A stretch of DNA of 64,000 bases, taken from assembly GCF_003054285.1 (NCBI RefSeq), contig NZ_QBKS01000002.1, forward strand, positions 620,001 to 684,000, in the 5' to 3' direction. Shown in pieces: positions 36,379 to 45,158 of the stretch. Numbering within the stretch: the stretch's first letter is position 1; each line of letters opens with the position of its first letter. The DNA is from Litoreibacter ponti (GTDB lineage Bacteria > Pseudomonadota > Alphaproteobacteria > Rhodobacterales > Rhodobacteraceae). The notes under the pieces are model-generated. The model made no database searches and was not told the origin of the DNA. It saw only the letters and a program-made list of their open reading frames with translations. The translations under genes were made by a program, and so were the position numbers.

Positions 36379-38043
36379 ATGTCTGTGCGTAAATCTGATG
36401 AAAAGCTCCGGGATGTTTTGCGGCACGGCGCAACCGATCCATTTGCATTTGAAGCCTTCGTTGACGCGTGGAATTCGTTCTTTGAAGTGCCATCCGCGAG
36501 CTCTGGTGAACTCGAGAATGAGGCAGGAGTTGCGCTTGAGCAGATCGAAGAGAGTCTGAACACTGATATCGTCGCCCCTCAGATAAGGCGTATGCTGAAT
36601 GCCTTTTCCAATCCGGCATTCGTTGTTCGGCGTGACGGGATCGTTTTGGCTCAGAACCTCACGGCAATGGGGCGGCTGAAGGTTGATCCGGGCGACAGGA
36701 TTGATGCGCTGCCAATTGGATTAATTGGCGGTGCGACCTTTGGGGATTATCTGGGTGAGCTGTTCAGCCGCAACGAGAAAGACCGCGACGTAGAGTTCTG
36801 CCGTGCTGTTGTGGCCCCTGACGACAAGGCTGTCACTATTGCAACCTTCGTTCCCGGATCAGCTAATGCGGCGCCAAAAAGCGCGATTGTGTTTGCGATT
36901 GACCCAAGCTGGCCTGCTGGTCTTGTTGTTCTATTGAAGGAGGCATTTGGCCTGACCGATGCCGAAGCCGCGGTCTTGCAAGCCTTCATGCAAGGTGACG
37001 ATCTGGTGACAATTGCCAAAGCACGAGATCGGTCTTGGGCGACCATCAAGACGCAGCTTCATACAATCATGACAAAAGTCGGGGTCACAACTCAGGCAGA
37101 TCTCATGCGAAATGCTTTGGCGCTGTCACAATTCCAAACCGACATCGGTGACATGGCAAGTCTGGCGCGGCATCCCCATCGCAAACGCGTCAATTTGCTC
37201 CGCGATGCGGGACGTAGCGTCGAAGTCGTTCTTGCCGGCGACCTCCGGGGGAAACTCGTGGTTTTCCTTCCAGATGCAACTCTGTTTACGTTCACGGCAG
37301 AGGCCGAAGAGCAATTCAGGACTGCCGGCCTATGCGTCGCAAGTATTGCACGCCCCGGCTATGGCGGATCTGACCCAACGTCCAATCCGGACTACGTCGC
37401 GGCCATGGGCGAAGACATTATGGCATTGCTCGATCAGCTCGGAACCAAGCGCGCAGTCCTGATGGCTCATAGCACAAGTACCGGTTACGCCTATCGCTTG
37501 GGTGGATTAATTGCGGAGCGGCTTGAGAAGATGGTGCTTCTTTCGACGCTGGTCCCTGTTCCATATTACGGATCTGCGGGGATTAACTCGCCTTGGGCTG
37601 GGGCGTTGCTCCGCGGCGCACAAGCTTCTCCGCGTCTGTTTAAAGTAATGGTCTCCGCCGGATTGAAAACCTGGAAAGTGATCGGTAGCCGCCGGTTCGC
37701 GACGATGCAGCTGCGCGCAAATCCCGAAGACGTTACTCTTGCCACGAATCCACAATATCTCGAGGAACAGGATGCGGCTGTCGCGTCGATTTCGGCGCAA
37801 GGGATCGAACACGCCATTCCAGATTTGATGATCGCGACACGGGACTGGGCCGATTGGGCAAGGGCGTGCAAAACACCCGTAACCTTGTTTCACGGTGCCA
37901 AGAATCCGGTTGCGCCGATTGACCCGGTTCGCGCATTTGCGGCGGACTACCCAGATTTGATCGATTTAGTTGAGGTTTCCGAGGGCGGTTTCATGGTTGC
38001 GGTTTCGCACGCACAGCAGTTGATGGACATCTTGGCCTCCTGA
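36379..38043 (+). CDS. LuxR-type HTH regulator fused to an alpha/beta hydrolase
   Basis: A protein of about 554 residues. A PAS-like N-terminal region (NAFSNPAFVVRRDGIVLAQN) leads to a LuxR/GerE-type helix-turn-helix (FGLTDAEAAVLQAFMQG, then DRSWATIKTQLHTIMTKVGV). An alpha/beta-hydrolase domain follows (IARPGYGGSDP; VLMAHSTSTGYA; FHGAKNPVAPIDPVRAF; SHAQQL). The nucleophile elbow is AHSTS in place of GxSxG. The ATG at 36379 or a GTG at 36310 may be the start. It probably senses or hydrolyses a small ester or lactone and regulates transcription. Substrate and targets are unknown. Confidence 0.8.
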   Translation: MSVRKSDEKLRDVLRHGATDPFAFEAFVDAWNSFFEVPSASSGELENEAGVALEQIEESLNTDIVAPQIRRMLNAFSNPAFVVRRDGIVLAQNLTAMGRLKVDPGDRIDALPIGLIGGATFGDYLGELFSRNEKDRDVEFCRAVVAPDDKAVTIATFVPGSANAAPKSAIVFAIDPSWPAGLVVLLKEAFGLTDAEAAVLQAFMQGDDLVTIAKARDRSWATIKTQLHTIMTKVGVTTQADLMRNALALSQFQTDIGDMASLARHPHRKRVNLLRDAGRSVEVVLAGDLRGKLVVFLPDATLFTFTAEAEEQFRTAGLCVASIARPGYGGSDPTSNPDYVAAMGEDIMALLDQLGTKRAVLMAHSTSTGYAYRLGGLIAERLEKMVLLSTLVPVPYYGSAGINSPWAGALLRGAQASPRLFKVMVSAGLKTWKVIGSRRFATMQLRANPEDVTLATNPQYLEEQDAAVASISAQGIEHAIPDLMIATRDWADWARACKTPVTLFHGAKNPVAPIDPVRAFAADYPDLIDLVEVSEGGFMVAVSHAQQLMDILAS

Positions 38044-38518
38044 ATGTGCAACAAATGACCTGCTCGACTACGAGGTTGGTCTTTTCTAATGAACCTGATC
38101 AAATTCTGCAGTACCTTCCGTTCGCACTTTATCTCTCGAGGTCGGATTTACCCCGCAGACTGTAGCCCAAACACTTCCAGATCTTACGCTCGAAGCCAAT
38201 GACAGCAACGCAGGTTGCGACCGCAGATTTGAGATGCAGGCGCTCAGAGGCAGCTCTGGGCCGTCTCCATAGACGCGGACCGGCCATAGCCCCAAGACGC
38301 CAATGCCGCGCTGAGCTTGAATTTACTGAACGCGTCTTCATTCATGCGTTGCTTATGAGCCTGCTCGTTAAAGCCGAGCGCTGACAGCGGGTCTCAGCCG
38401 AGCGGCTTCCCTCGACCTATTTGACAGTTTCTCAGAATTTTTAGGCAAACTTGCCCAATCCTGAAATACGAAACTTCCCTAACGTCAAGTTATCGACAAC
38501 TCGACAGGGAAAAAGCAC
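38044..38518. other. Intergenic region upstream of two small exported-protein genes
   Basis: About 475 bases with no convincing gene. A possible -35 hexamer TTGACA is at 38421-38426, and an inverted repeat GGCAA-AC-TTGCC is at 38444-38455, about 65 bases before the next start, in a position suited to an operator. These are pattern matches only. Confidence 0.35.
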
Positions 38519-38764
38519 ATGACTTACTTCAGCACAATCAAGCTCCGCATCGCTGGGACGGCTCTCGTACTGGCTACATCCGCAATGGCCACAACGGCTT
38601 CCGCACAAGGGCTTGGCATTCCGATCATGCCGAACCTCGACTTCCCGCAGGAGGGCGCCTTTGAGAGCAAATCCGGCAAGTGCTTTCTTTTGATCTGCTC
38701 GGCCAAGCCGCAGGTCACACAGGACGCAGCCGACATCGCCACCAAGGTCGGAGAGAAATCATGA
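38519..38764 (+). CDS. Small exported protein of unknown function
   Basis: An 81-residue protein with a clear signal peptide (cleavage after TTASA-Q is likely), leaving about 50 residues with two cysteines (GKCFLLICSAK) that could pair. It overlaps the next start by four bases (ATGA), so the two exported proteins are co-translated. No family was recognised. The start follows an AGGGAAAAAG ribosome-binding site. Confidence 0.7.
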   Translation: MTYFSTIKLRIAGTALVLATSAMATTASAQGLGIPIMPNLDFPQEGAFESKSGKCFLLICSAKPQVTQDAADIATKVGEKS

Positions 38765-39237
38765 AGCGCATCTCTCTCACTGCCGCCGCTCTCGCCATTT
38801 CTGCAAGCACCGCTTTCGCGGGCAGCACATTCGACATGAGCGCCACGCTCAACGGCACGACCGAGCGTCAGATGACCGTGATGAGCGAAGGCCACATGGC
38901 CGGACTGCTGATCAGCCAATACGCGCCGGTTGAGGGGGCAGCGGGCAACCCGATGAACGGCATGACGGGATCGTGCACCGGTCATATGGTGATCGCGGCA
39001 CCGGCAGCTTCGGGCGGTGGCCTTTGCGATTTCAACAATGCGGCTGGCGACAAGATGGTGATCTCTTACGAGGTGATCGGCCTGAACCGCGATGGCGGCA
39101 TCTCCGGCTCATGGACCGCCCATGGCGGCGCGGGCAAAACCGCGTGCGTTCAGGGAGGTGGCAGCTTCGTCAATTCGGCCATCACAGATGCCGGAACATT
39201 CGAGCAAAAAGTCACGGGAGCCATCACGCTTCCCTGA
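38761..39237 (+). CDS. Exported protein of unknown function, paired with the preceding gene
   Basis: A 158-residue protein with signal peptide MKRISLTAAALAISASTAFAG. The mature part is beta-rich, glycine-rich and has three cysteines (SCTGHM, LCDFNN, TACVQG), with an internal pattern GGISGSWTAHGGAGK typical of secreted or envelope beta-barrel-like proteins. No known family was recognised. The start ATG is shared with the preceding stop (ATGA), so the pair forms a two-gene unit. It is convergent with the LuxR pair, whose stop lies 35 bases beyond. Confidence 0.72.
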   Translation: MKRISLTAAALAISASTAFAGSTFDMSATLNGTTERQMTVMSEGHMAGLLISQYAPVEGAAGNPMNGMTGSCTGHMVIAAPAASGGGLCDFNNAAGDKMVISYEVIGLNRDGGISGSWTAHGGAGKTACVQGGGSFVNSAITDAGTFEQKVTGAITLP

Positions 39238-39272
39238 GCAGAGGTCGCGACCTTTGCGGAATTGCCGGGCCT

Positions 39273-40505
39273 TCAGGGGCTCGGCAATTTTTGTGCGCCG
39301 AACAGATGCGGGTCGTTGCTGTCGAACATCGCACCGACGGTGCGAAAGACCGACAGGGCCTCGGCCAACTCGCGTGTCGAGGTCACGCCGATCTTGTCAT
39401 GCACGGACTGGATCTGGTTGCGAATGGTCTTTTCGGCGCGACCCTGGGTTTCGGCGATTTGCGCAGGTGACTGCCCGGCGACCAACGCGCTGCACACGTC
39501 CGCCTCTCGCCTTGTCAGCTGGAAGACGTCCTGCAAAAGGTCCGAATTGATCGGGGAATTACCTTTCGTTCCGAAGAAGACGGCGAAAAGCTGGCTTTGG
39601 CCAAACACGTCCATCTCTGTCTTGAGATTGGTCATCATAGTTGGATGGAAGGGGGCCACGCAGATGGACGCCGGATGGTTGCCGTAATCAACAACCAGGC
39701 CACGCGGGTCGCTTTCGGTTTTCGCTTCGCGCAAAGCCCTGCGAAACAGCCCGTTGTCAGTGTCATCGACCAGCGAAATCAAACCGGACGGCGCGTGGTG
39801 CATCAAGACGCTGCGATCGATCAGTTTCTGCCCGGCGGCATTAGCCACCTGTAAAAGCCCTTCCGCATCGACGATGATCAAAGGCAAGGCGATCCCGTCA
39901 AGAAAGCCTTTGTAGGTCTCTGCTGCCTCTTTCGCCATATAGAGCGCTCGCGCAATTCGCGCCCCACGCACGACATGGGGCGAGATCAGCTCCAAAATGT
40001 GCTTCAGCCTGAGCTGATCCGGGTGAGCATCTTCGGAGTCTACCTCCGAGAAAGTCAGCACGGCAGTCCTGTTTCCATTCACCGCAAAGCAAAGCGTCGT
40101 CCAATGCCCGAATCCTGCTGGCTCGAAAAACGTCTTGTAGGCCGGCGTTTCGCGATACTCAGCATCGCCATACCATTCTCGAGAACTGGCGATATTCCCC
40201 AGTCTTTCGCTGACGGGGACGTGCTTTACGCTGGACACGTGTCTGTCGCTCTGAACGTCGTCTCGAATGTGTCCGTCCGGGGCCAAGGCGTCATAATGAA
40301 GTTGAGCTTGCGCGGTCACAAAACCTGAGGGCGAATACGTGCCCATGACGCGCGGGCCATCAAACGTCGTTGTGACACTCCCGAAACCCGGACACATTTC
40401 ACAGATACGCTTGCGCAAGGCGAGCCACTGCTCCGGTTCCAACGCGCTGTCATAGACCAGACCAATGAGGTCGCTGAGGTCTTCGGGTGATAGGTCGTTG
40501 CTGAT
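39273..40505 (-). CDS. LuxR-type regulator B, downstream copy of a tandem pair with no normal start
   Basis: The frame encodes about 410 residues colinear with the upstream copy: a sensory region, then a LuxR HTH (LTRREADVCSALVAGQS, then GRAEKTIRNQIQSVHDKIGV). The first codons homologous to the upstream copy (ISNDLSPEDLSDLIG) follow, in the same frame, the TAA that ends that copy, with no ATG, GTG or TTG there. An ATC at 40505 has GGAG nine bases upstream. The first ordinary start is a TTG at 40442, which loses 21 conserved residues and has no clear ribosome-binding site. The start given is therefore tentative. Confidence 0.65.
   Translation of the reverse strand: MSNDLSPEDLSDLIGLVYDSALEPEQWLALRKRICEMCPGFGSVTTTFDGPRVMGTYSPSGFVTAQAQLHYDALAPDGHIRDDVQSDRHVSSVKHVPVSERLGNIASSREWYGDAEYRETPAYKTFFEPAGFGHWTTLCFAVNGNRTAVLTFSEVDSEDAHPDQLRLKHILELISPHVVRGARIARALYMAKEAAETYKGFLDGIALPLIIVDAEGLLQVANAAGQKLIDRSVLMHHAPSGLISLVDDTDNGLFRRALREAKTESDPRGLVVDYGNHPASICVAPFHPTMMTNLKTEMDVFGQSQLFAVFFGTKGNSPINSDLLQDVFQLTRREADVCSALVAGQSPAQIAETQGRAEKTIRNQIQSVHDKIGVTSTRELAEALSVFRTVGAMFDSNDPHLFGAQKLPSP
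39298..39536. repeat. Direct repeat, copy 1 (HTH-coding segment of LuxR B)
   Basis: This 239-base stretch matches 40540-40778 with about 17 mismatches by hand count, many silent, and no gaps. It covers the DNA-binding part of both genes. Confidence 0.85.
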
Positions 40506-40511
40506 GGTTTG

Positions 40512-41750
40512 TTACTCCAAAGCAGGTGCGTACATCGGCCCGAACAGATGCGGGTCGTTGCTGTCGAACATCGCGCCGACGGTGCGAAAGACCGACAGGG
40601 CCTCGGCCAACTCGCGGGTCGAGGTCACACCGATCTTGTCATGCACGGACTGTATCTGGTTGCGAATGGTCTTTTCGGCGCGGCCTTGGATTTCAGCGAT
40701 TTGTGCGGGCGATCGCCCGGCGACCAATGCACTGCACACATCCGCCTCTCGCCTTGTCAGTTGGAAGACGTCCTGCAACAGCCCGGTATTGACCGCTGCG
40801 CCGCCTTTTGTGCCGACGAAAACAGCGTAGAGCTGACCGCGGTCGAAGACGTCCTTTTCGCTCTTGAGATTGGTCATCATCGTGGGGCTGAACGGAGTGA
40901 TACATAAGGACACCGGCTCGTCATCCAGATCGACAAGCAGGCCATGCGGCTCGCCCTCACGTTGAGCGCCACGGAGTGCCCTTCTGAAGCCCGCATCATT
41001 GTGCTCATCGATCAAAGCGATGCGGTTCTCTGACGATGATGCCAAGAGTGCGCCGCGATCAAGCAGCCTTTGCCCTGCCGCATTTGTCATCTGCAATACA
41101 CCGCCCGCGTCGATGATGATCAGTGGCAAAGCAATTGCATCAAGGAACCCTTTGTAGGTCTCCGCGACCTCTTTGGCCATGTAAAGCGCTCGCGCGATAC
41201 GTGCACCACGCACGATATGGGGCGACAGCAATCTGAGCAGTTTTGTGAGCCCGTCATAGTCAGGGACAGGGTTCGCGTCTTCGATTTCGAGGAAATTGAG
41301 TGCGGCGTAGCGATTGCCACTGACCGCAAAAATCACTCCGGTCCAGTGGCCACAGCCAAGATGCCTAAGGCCGTTCTTATAGAGTGCCGAATTTCGCAAT
41401 TCTTCGTCCGTCATGACATTGCGAGAGATGCGTGGGGCGCCGGGGGCCGGCGTGTCGTTTCGTGTAATTCCGCGCAGGGTATCGGTAATGCCGTCAGTGG
41501 CGACATAACGTCCTTCATCGGTCGTCGTTTCGTAGAAGTCTTGCAAAGGCTGTTCGACAAAATTGCCAGGATTGTAGATCCCCATGACTTTTGGCCCGTC
41601 AAGTGTCTGGCACATACTTAGAAAGCCAGGGAAGAGCTCATGGATCCGGCGCTGAAAACTGGACCATTGTTCCGGCTCCAGCGCGCTGTCATAGACCAGA
41701 CCGATGAGATCGCTCAGGTCTTGCGGCCCGATGTCATTCACAGTTTGCAT
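40512..41750 (-). CDS. LuxR-type regulator A, upstream copy of a tandem pair
   Basis: A 412-residue protein with an N-terminal sensory region starting MQTVNDIGPQDLSDLIGLVYD, a PAS-like middle part (GFLDAIALPLIIIDAGGVLQM) and a C-terminal LuxR-type HTH (LTRREADVCSALVAGRS, GRAEKTIRNQIQSVHDKIGV). It ends in TAA, after which the reading frame continues into copy B. It lies 73 bases after the acyl-CoA synthetase gene on the same strand. No LuxI-type gene is present, and the sensory part is not an autoinducer-binding domain. Confidence 0.85.
   Translation of the reverse strand: MQTVNDIGPQDLSDLIGLVYDSALEPEQWSSFQRRIHELFPGFLSMCQTLDGPKVMGIYNPGNFVEQPLQDFYETTTDEGRYVATDGITDTLRGITRNDTPAPGAPRISRNVMTDEELRNSALYKNGLRHLGCGHWTGVIFAVSGNRYAALNFLEIEDANPVPDYDGLTKLLRLLSPHIVRGARIARALYMAKEVAETYKGFLDAIALPLIIIDAGGVLQMTNAAGQRLLDRGALLASSSENRIALIDEHNDAGFRRALRGAQREGEPHGLLVDLDDEPVSLCITPFSPTMMTNLKSEKDVFDRGQLYAVFVGTKGGAAVNTGLLQDVFQLTRREADVCSALVAGRSPAQIAEIQGRAEKTIRNQIQSVHDKIGVTSTRELAEALSVFRTVGAMFDSNDPHLFGPMYAPALE
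40540..40778. repeat. Direct repeat, copy 2 (HTH-coding segment of LuxR A)
   Basis: Matches 39298-39536 at a constant offset of 1242 bases, which equals the spacing of the two gene copies. The 5' parts of the genes are much more diverged. Confidence 0.85.
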
Positions 41751-41823
41751 ACATCGTTTCCTCGCAGCCTTTTCGCCTTGCGCCTTTCAATTCTCTCTTC
41801 ATGGATTTGCGGCCCCAAGGTCA

Positions 41824-43521
41824 CTAATGCAGGTAAGTTTCGCGCAACTCCCGTCGCAAAACCTTGCCCGACAGGGTCACCGGAACCTCGTCCACGAACC
41901 TGATAATCTTGGGGATCTTGTAGTTGGTCAGACCCTTCCTGCAGGCCGCGAGGATGGCGTCTTCGGTCAGGCTGTCCTCTGAGCGCACGATGAAGGCCGC
42001 CGGCGCCTCGCCGGTCGCGTCGTCGGGAATGCCCACAACGCCGACCTGAGCCACGCCCGGCAGCTGCGAAATCGTGTCCTCGATTTCGTTCGGGGCGATG
42101 TTGAAGCCGGACACAAGGATCATGTCCTTCTTGCGGTCCACGATCTCGATGAAACCATCCGCGTCCATAACGCCAATATCACCGGAATAAAGCCAGCCGT
42201 CTCTGATCGTCGCTGCGGTGGCGTCGGGCTGGTTCAGGTAGCCCGACATCAAGGTCGGGCCGCGCCCGATGATTTCGCCGGGCTGGCCCTGCGCGACGTC
42301 CTGGCCGTCATCATCGACGATACGCACCTGCGATCCGGGAACCGGCACGCCGACAGACCCAAACCTGTTCTGGTCGATCGGATTAAATGTCAGGATCCCG
42401 GCGCATTCGGTCATGCCGTAGCCCTGACAGATCTCGATGCCGGTCAGGTCCTTGAACTTTTGCGCCACACCCGTGGTTTGCGCGGCCCCTCCGGACGCAC
42501 AAAGGCGTATATCTTGCGCCATCTCCTTTTTAAACCAATCGGCCGTCAGCAATGCTGCATAAAGCGTGTTGATCCCGGCAAGCCACGTGACATCGTGCTT
42601 TTCGAACGCCGTCTTCAGATTTGAAATTGGTCTGGGACTGGGCACAAGGACGCAATGCAATCCGTTGCGCAGACCCGCGATGAACGACAGTGTATAGGCG
42701 GTGATGTGATAGAGCGGCAGGACAACCAGTGCGGTGTCGCCCTCCGGCCGCAACAGGCTCTTGGTCATAAGTTCTGCCTGATAGGCGTTGCCCAGCACGG
42801 CCTGATGGCTCAGTTCAACGCCTTTGCTACGCCCGGTTGTCCCGCTTGTATACTGATAGAGCGCCGTGTCGGTGGGTTTGACCTCGGCCGTGAAGGCCGT
42901 AATATCCACCGTGGCAGACTTGGCCCGCCCTGCATCCAGTGCAGCGGCGAGGGTCACGTGATCGCTACGCATCGGCGGGATTGCCCGTTTCACCCGTTTG
43001 AGGACGAAGCCTAGCAGGGCGCGTTTAAACGGCGCAAAGAACTCCAGCAGGGACAGCTTTACAACATGACGGACCGCGGTGTTTCGGATCACCTGATCTA
43101 CCTTGTCGCCAAACAGGTCGATGATCACCAGAACCTGCGCGTTGCTGTCGCTGAGCTGATGCTGCATTTCCGGCGCGGTGTAGAGCGGGTTGATATTGGT
43201 CGCGATGCACCCCGCCTTAGCAATACCCAGCGAAGCCACCCCGAACCCGATACAATTTGCTGTCATCAGGGCGACCGTGTCGCCCGCCCTGAGGTTCAGC
43301 ACCTCGCGCAAATAGATCGCGAAGTATTCAGCCTGTGTGCGGAGTTCTGAATATGTGACCGAGGTTTCGGCCCCGGTCGGCAAGATCGTTGTGAGGGCCT
43401 TTCTTGCCCCGTATTCCTTGGCCGAGACATCCAACATCTTTGCAATGGTTTGTGCCTCCATGTTTGCCAGATCGAAATTCTGCGCCTCGGGCGAATAGTG
43501 AGTCGTCCAACGTTGTTCCAT
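41824..43521 (-). CDS. Long-chain acyl-CoA synthetase-type AMP-binding enzyme
   Basis: A 565-residue ANL-superfamily enzyme that activates carboxylic acids to acyl-CoA through acyl-AMP. The P-loop YTSGTTGRSKG, the motif YGMTECAG, the hinge region YSGDIGVMDADGF and the C-terminal SGKVLRREL with the catalytic lysine are all present, in the order of FadD proteins. The start MEQRWTTHYSP has GGGGGA eight bases upstream. A TTG 21 bases further up is less likely. Two LuxR regulators follow downstream on the same strand. The true chain length of the acid is not predictable. Confidence 0.92.
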   Translation of the reverse strand: MEQRWTTHYSPEAQNFDLANMEAQTIAKMLDVSAKEYGARKALTTILPTGAETSVTYSELRTQAEYFAIYLREVLNLRAGDTVALMTANCIGFGVASLGIAKAGCIATNINPLYTAPEMQHQLSDSNAQVLVIIDLFGDKVDQVIRNTAVRHVVKLSLLEFFAPFKRALLGFVLKRVKRAIPPMRSDHVTLAAALDAGRAKSATVDITAFTAEVKPTDTALYQYTSGTTGRSKGVELSHQAVLGNAYQAELMTKSLLRPEGDTALVVLPLYHITAYTLSFIAGLRNGLHCVLVPSPRPISNLKTAFEKHDVTWLAGINTLYAALLTADWFKKEMAQDIRLCASGGAAQTTGVAQKFKDLTGIEICQGYGMTECAGILTFNPIDQNRFGSVGVPVPGSQVRIVDDDGQDVAQGQPGEIIGRGPTLMSGYLNQPDATAATIRDGWLYSGDIGVMDADGFIEIVDRKKDMILVSGFNIAPNEIEDTISQLPGVAQVGVVGIPDDATGEAPAAFIVRSEDSLTEDAILAACRKGLTNYKIPKIIRFVDEVPVTLSGKVLRRELRETYLH

Positions 43522-44168
43522 AAAAATGTCCCCCTTAATCAAACATGCACACCGCGGGACCCATAAATGTGAGTCCCGTTAAATCACCTACCAACAAGCG
43601 TATAGCACATTGGATGACAAAATTCCGGATTAGCGGATGTGAATGAGTGCAGACGTGTTCTCCCGGGCTTCGGTTGAGAGTCAGTCGCGCAACTTCGTGT
43701 TCCGGCAGGTGCCTGATTTCGGGTGCAGGGTTACTTTGGAATTCTCAGAAGAACGAAAGGGGACATCGGCACGGTTGCAGCGCTATCTCGCATTGTGTCG
43801 CGAAGTGTAAACTCGACAATTCTCCGCTCTTGCGGCGATCGGCAGCAATGCAGGCCGCACCTCCAGCATTCTAATGCCCAATCTAGCGACCGCTTTAGGT
43901 CGCCCGTGTGAGCGACCCAGAGTCTTTAAATTTCAACGACTCAGGCATCCTTTAGTTCGAAACCAAGATATCTGACCTCGCCGTCCATCTTTGCGTGACA
44001 CAACAGACGCAAACGGCGCGCAGGTTGCCGGTGCTCGACGGGCGAACTGGAGCCGGAGATTTGGCAAACGAGATAGCCATAAAGCGGAGCGACGTGTCGG
44101 CTGATAGCCTACTCCGACGAGCATCCCGTTTTTGACGGAAAGTCCTATGTGTGGATCGCGGGCACCGA
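43522..44168. other. Gene-free region between fadD-like gene and the Tad operon end
   Basis: About 650 bases. Open frames are short and unsupported. A 6-bp stem with a six-base loop (GCGACC-GGTCGC) at 43886-43903 and a CCGT/ACGG hairpin near 44130 beyond tadC are the only structures noticed. The end of the tad transcript and the fadD-like promoter must lie here. Confidence 0.4.
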
Positions 44169-45149
44169 CTATTTGTACAGGTCCATATAGCGGATAATCG
44201 TCGGCCCGAGTGTGATCAGGAATAGTGCTGGCAGCATGAGCGACGCCATGACCCCGGACATCTGCACCGGCAGTTTGTTTGCCTTTTCCTGCGCTTTGAG
44301 CTCGCGCGTTTCGCGCATCTCCAACGCATAGGCGATCAGCGCATCCGAGATGCTTGTTCCGTATTCCATGGACTGAATGATGAGCGCTACAAAGGCGTTC
44401 ACTTCCTCGATGCCCATCCGCTCGGCCATGTCCGACAAGGCTTGCTCGCGGTGACGACCGGCCAGAACCTCCGCCTGACACATCAGAAATTCCTCGCTGA
44501 TGGCCGGGCAAATATTTGCCAGGTTTTGCGCCACGCGGGTCATAGCCGTGTCAAATGCCAAGCCCGCCTCGGACGAGATCTGCAGCAAATCCAAGGCGTT
44601 CGGAAACCCCTGTTCGATCTCCAGCTGCCGCGCCTTGATTTGACGGTGGAGCCAATAGGTCGGGCCATAAAACCCAAGGGCAACGGATACCGCCAGAATC
44701 TGCATGACCTGAATTTTCGTGAACGTATTCAAGTAGGCGTCAATTGATGTCGGCACGTTGATAATCTCACGCACCGAGAAGAACAGCAGCGCAAGGAACG
44801 GCACGATCATTGCTGTCACAAGGCGGAATACGAAGAAGTTGCGCACCGAATCCGGCCCGTCAAATCCCGCCTGGCGCAAGCGAAAGCGGATTTGGGTCCG
44901 CTCAGATCTGTCTTCGGGGATCAGGGCCTTCAAAATGCCCTCTGGCACCTTGTCCATCGTCTTCATCAAGGCCTTGCGGTCGGACGTTTTGGTGTAGCCT
45001 TGCGCGGTCGCTCGCATGCGATCTGCCACAGGGTCCCGCATCACAGATCCGAGGTAGAGCCCCATGAACACCAGCAACACGCCAAGACCGATCCCGAGAT
45101 AAAGAACCGTGTTTGCGTCAATCGCAAAGCCTGCGAAGTTATAGATCAT
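44169..45149 (-). CDS. tadC: Tad pilus inner-membrane platform protein TadC
   Basis: A 326-residue type II secretion F-domain protein. It has an N-terminal membrane segment, the cytoplasmic F domain with NALDLLQISSEAGLAFDTAMTRV and YGTSISDALIAYALEMRE, and C-terminal membrane helices ending near LPALFLITLGPTII. TadB and TadC form the platform for the TadA/CpaF motor. It is the last gene of the operon, nine bases after tadB. Confidence 0.93.
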   Translation of the reverse strand: MIYNFAGFAIDANTVLYLGIGLGVLLVFMGLYLGSVMRDPVADRMRATAQGYTKTSDRKALMKTMDKVPEGILKALIPEDRSERTQIRFRLRQAGFDGPDSVRNFFVFRLVTAMIVPFLALLFFSVREIINVPTSIDAYLNTFTKIQVMQILAVSVALGFYGPTYWLHRQIKARQLEIEQGFPNALDLLQISSEAGLAFDTAMTRVAQNLANICPAISEEFLMCQAEVLAGRHREQALSDMAERMGIEEVNAFVALIIQSMEYGTSISDALIAYALEMRETRELKAQEKANKLPVQMSGVMASLMLPALFLITLGPTIIRYMDLYK

Positions 45150-45158
45150 CGCGCCACC

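Noticed and set aside
38129..38384. Possible transposase remnant in the gap after the LuxR-hydrolase gene
   Set aside because: Neither strand gave a motif that could be tied to a transposase family.
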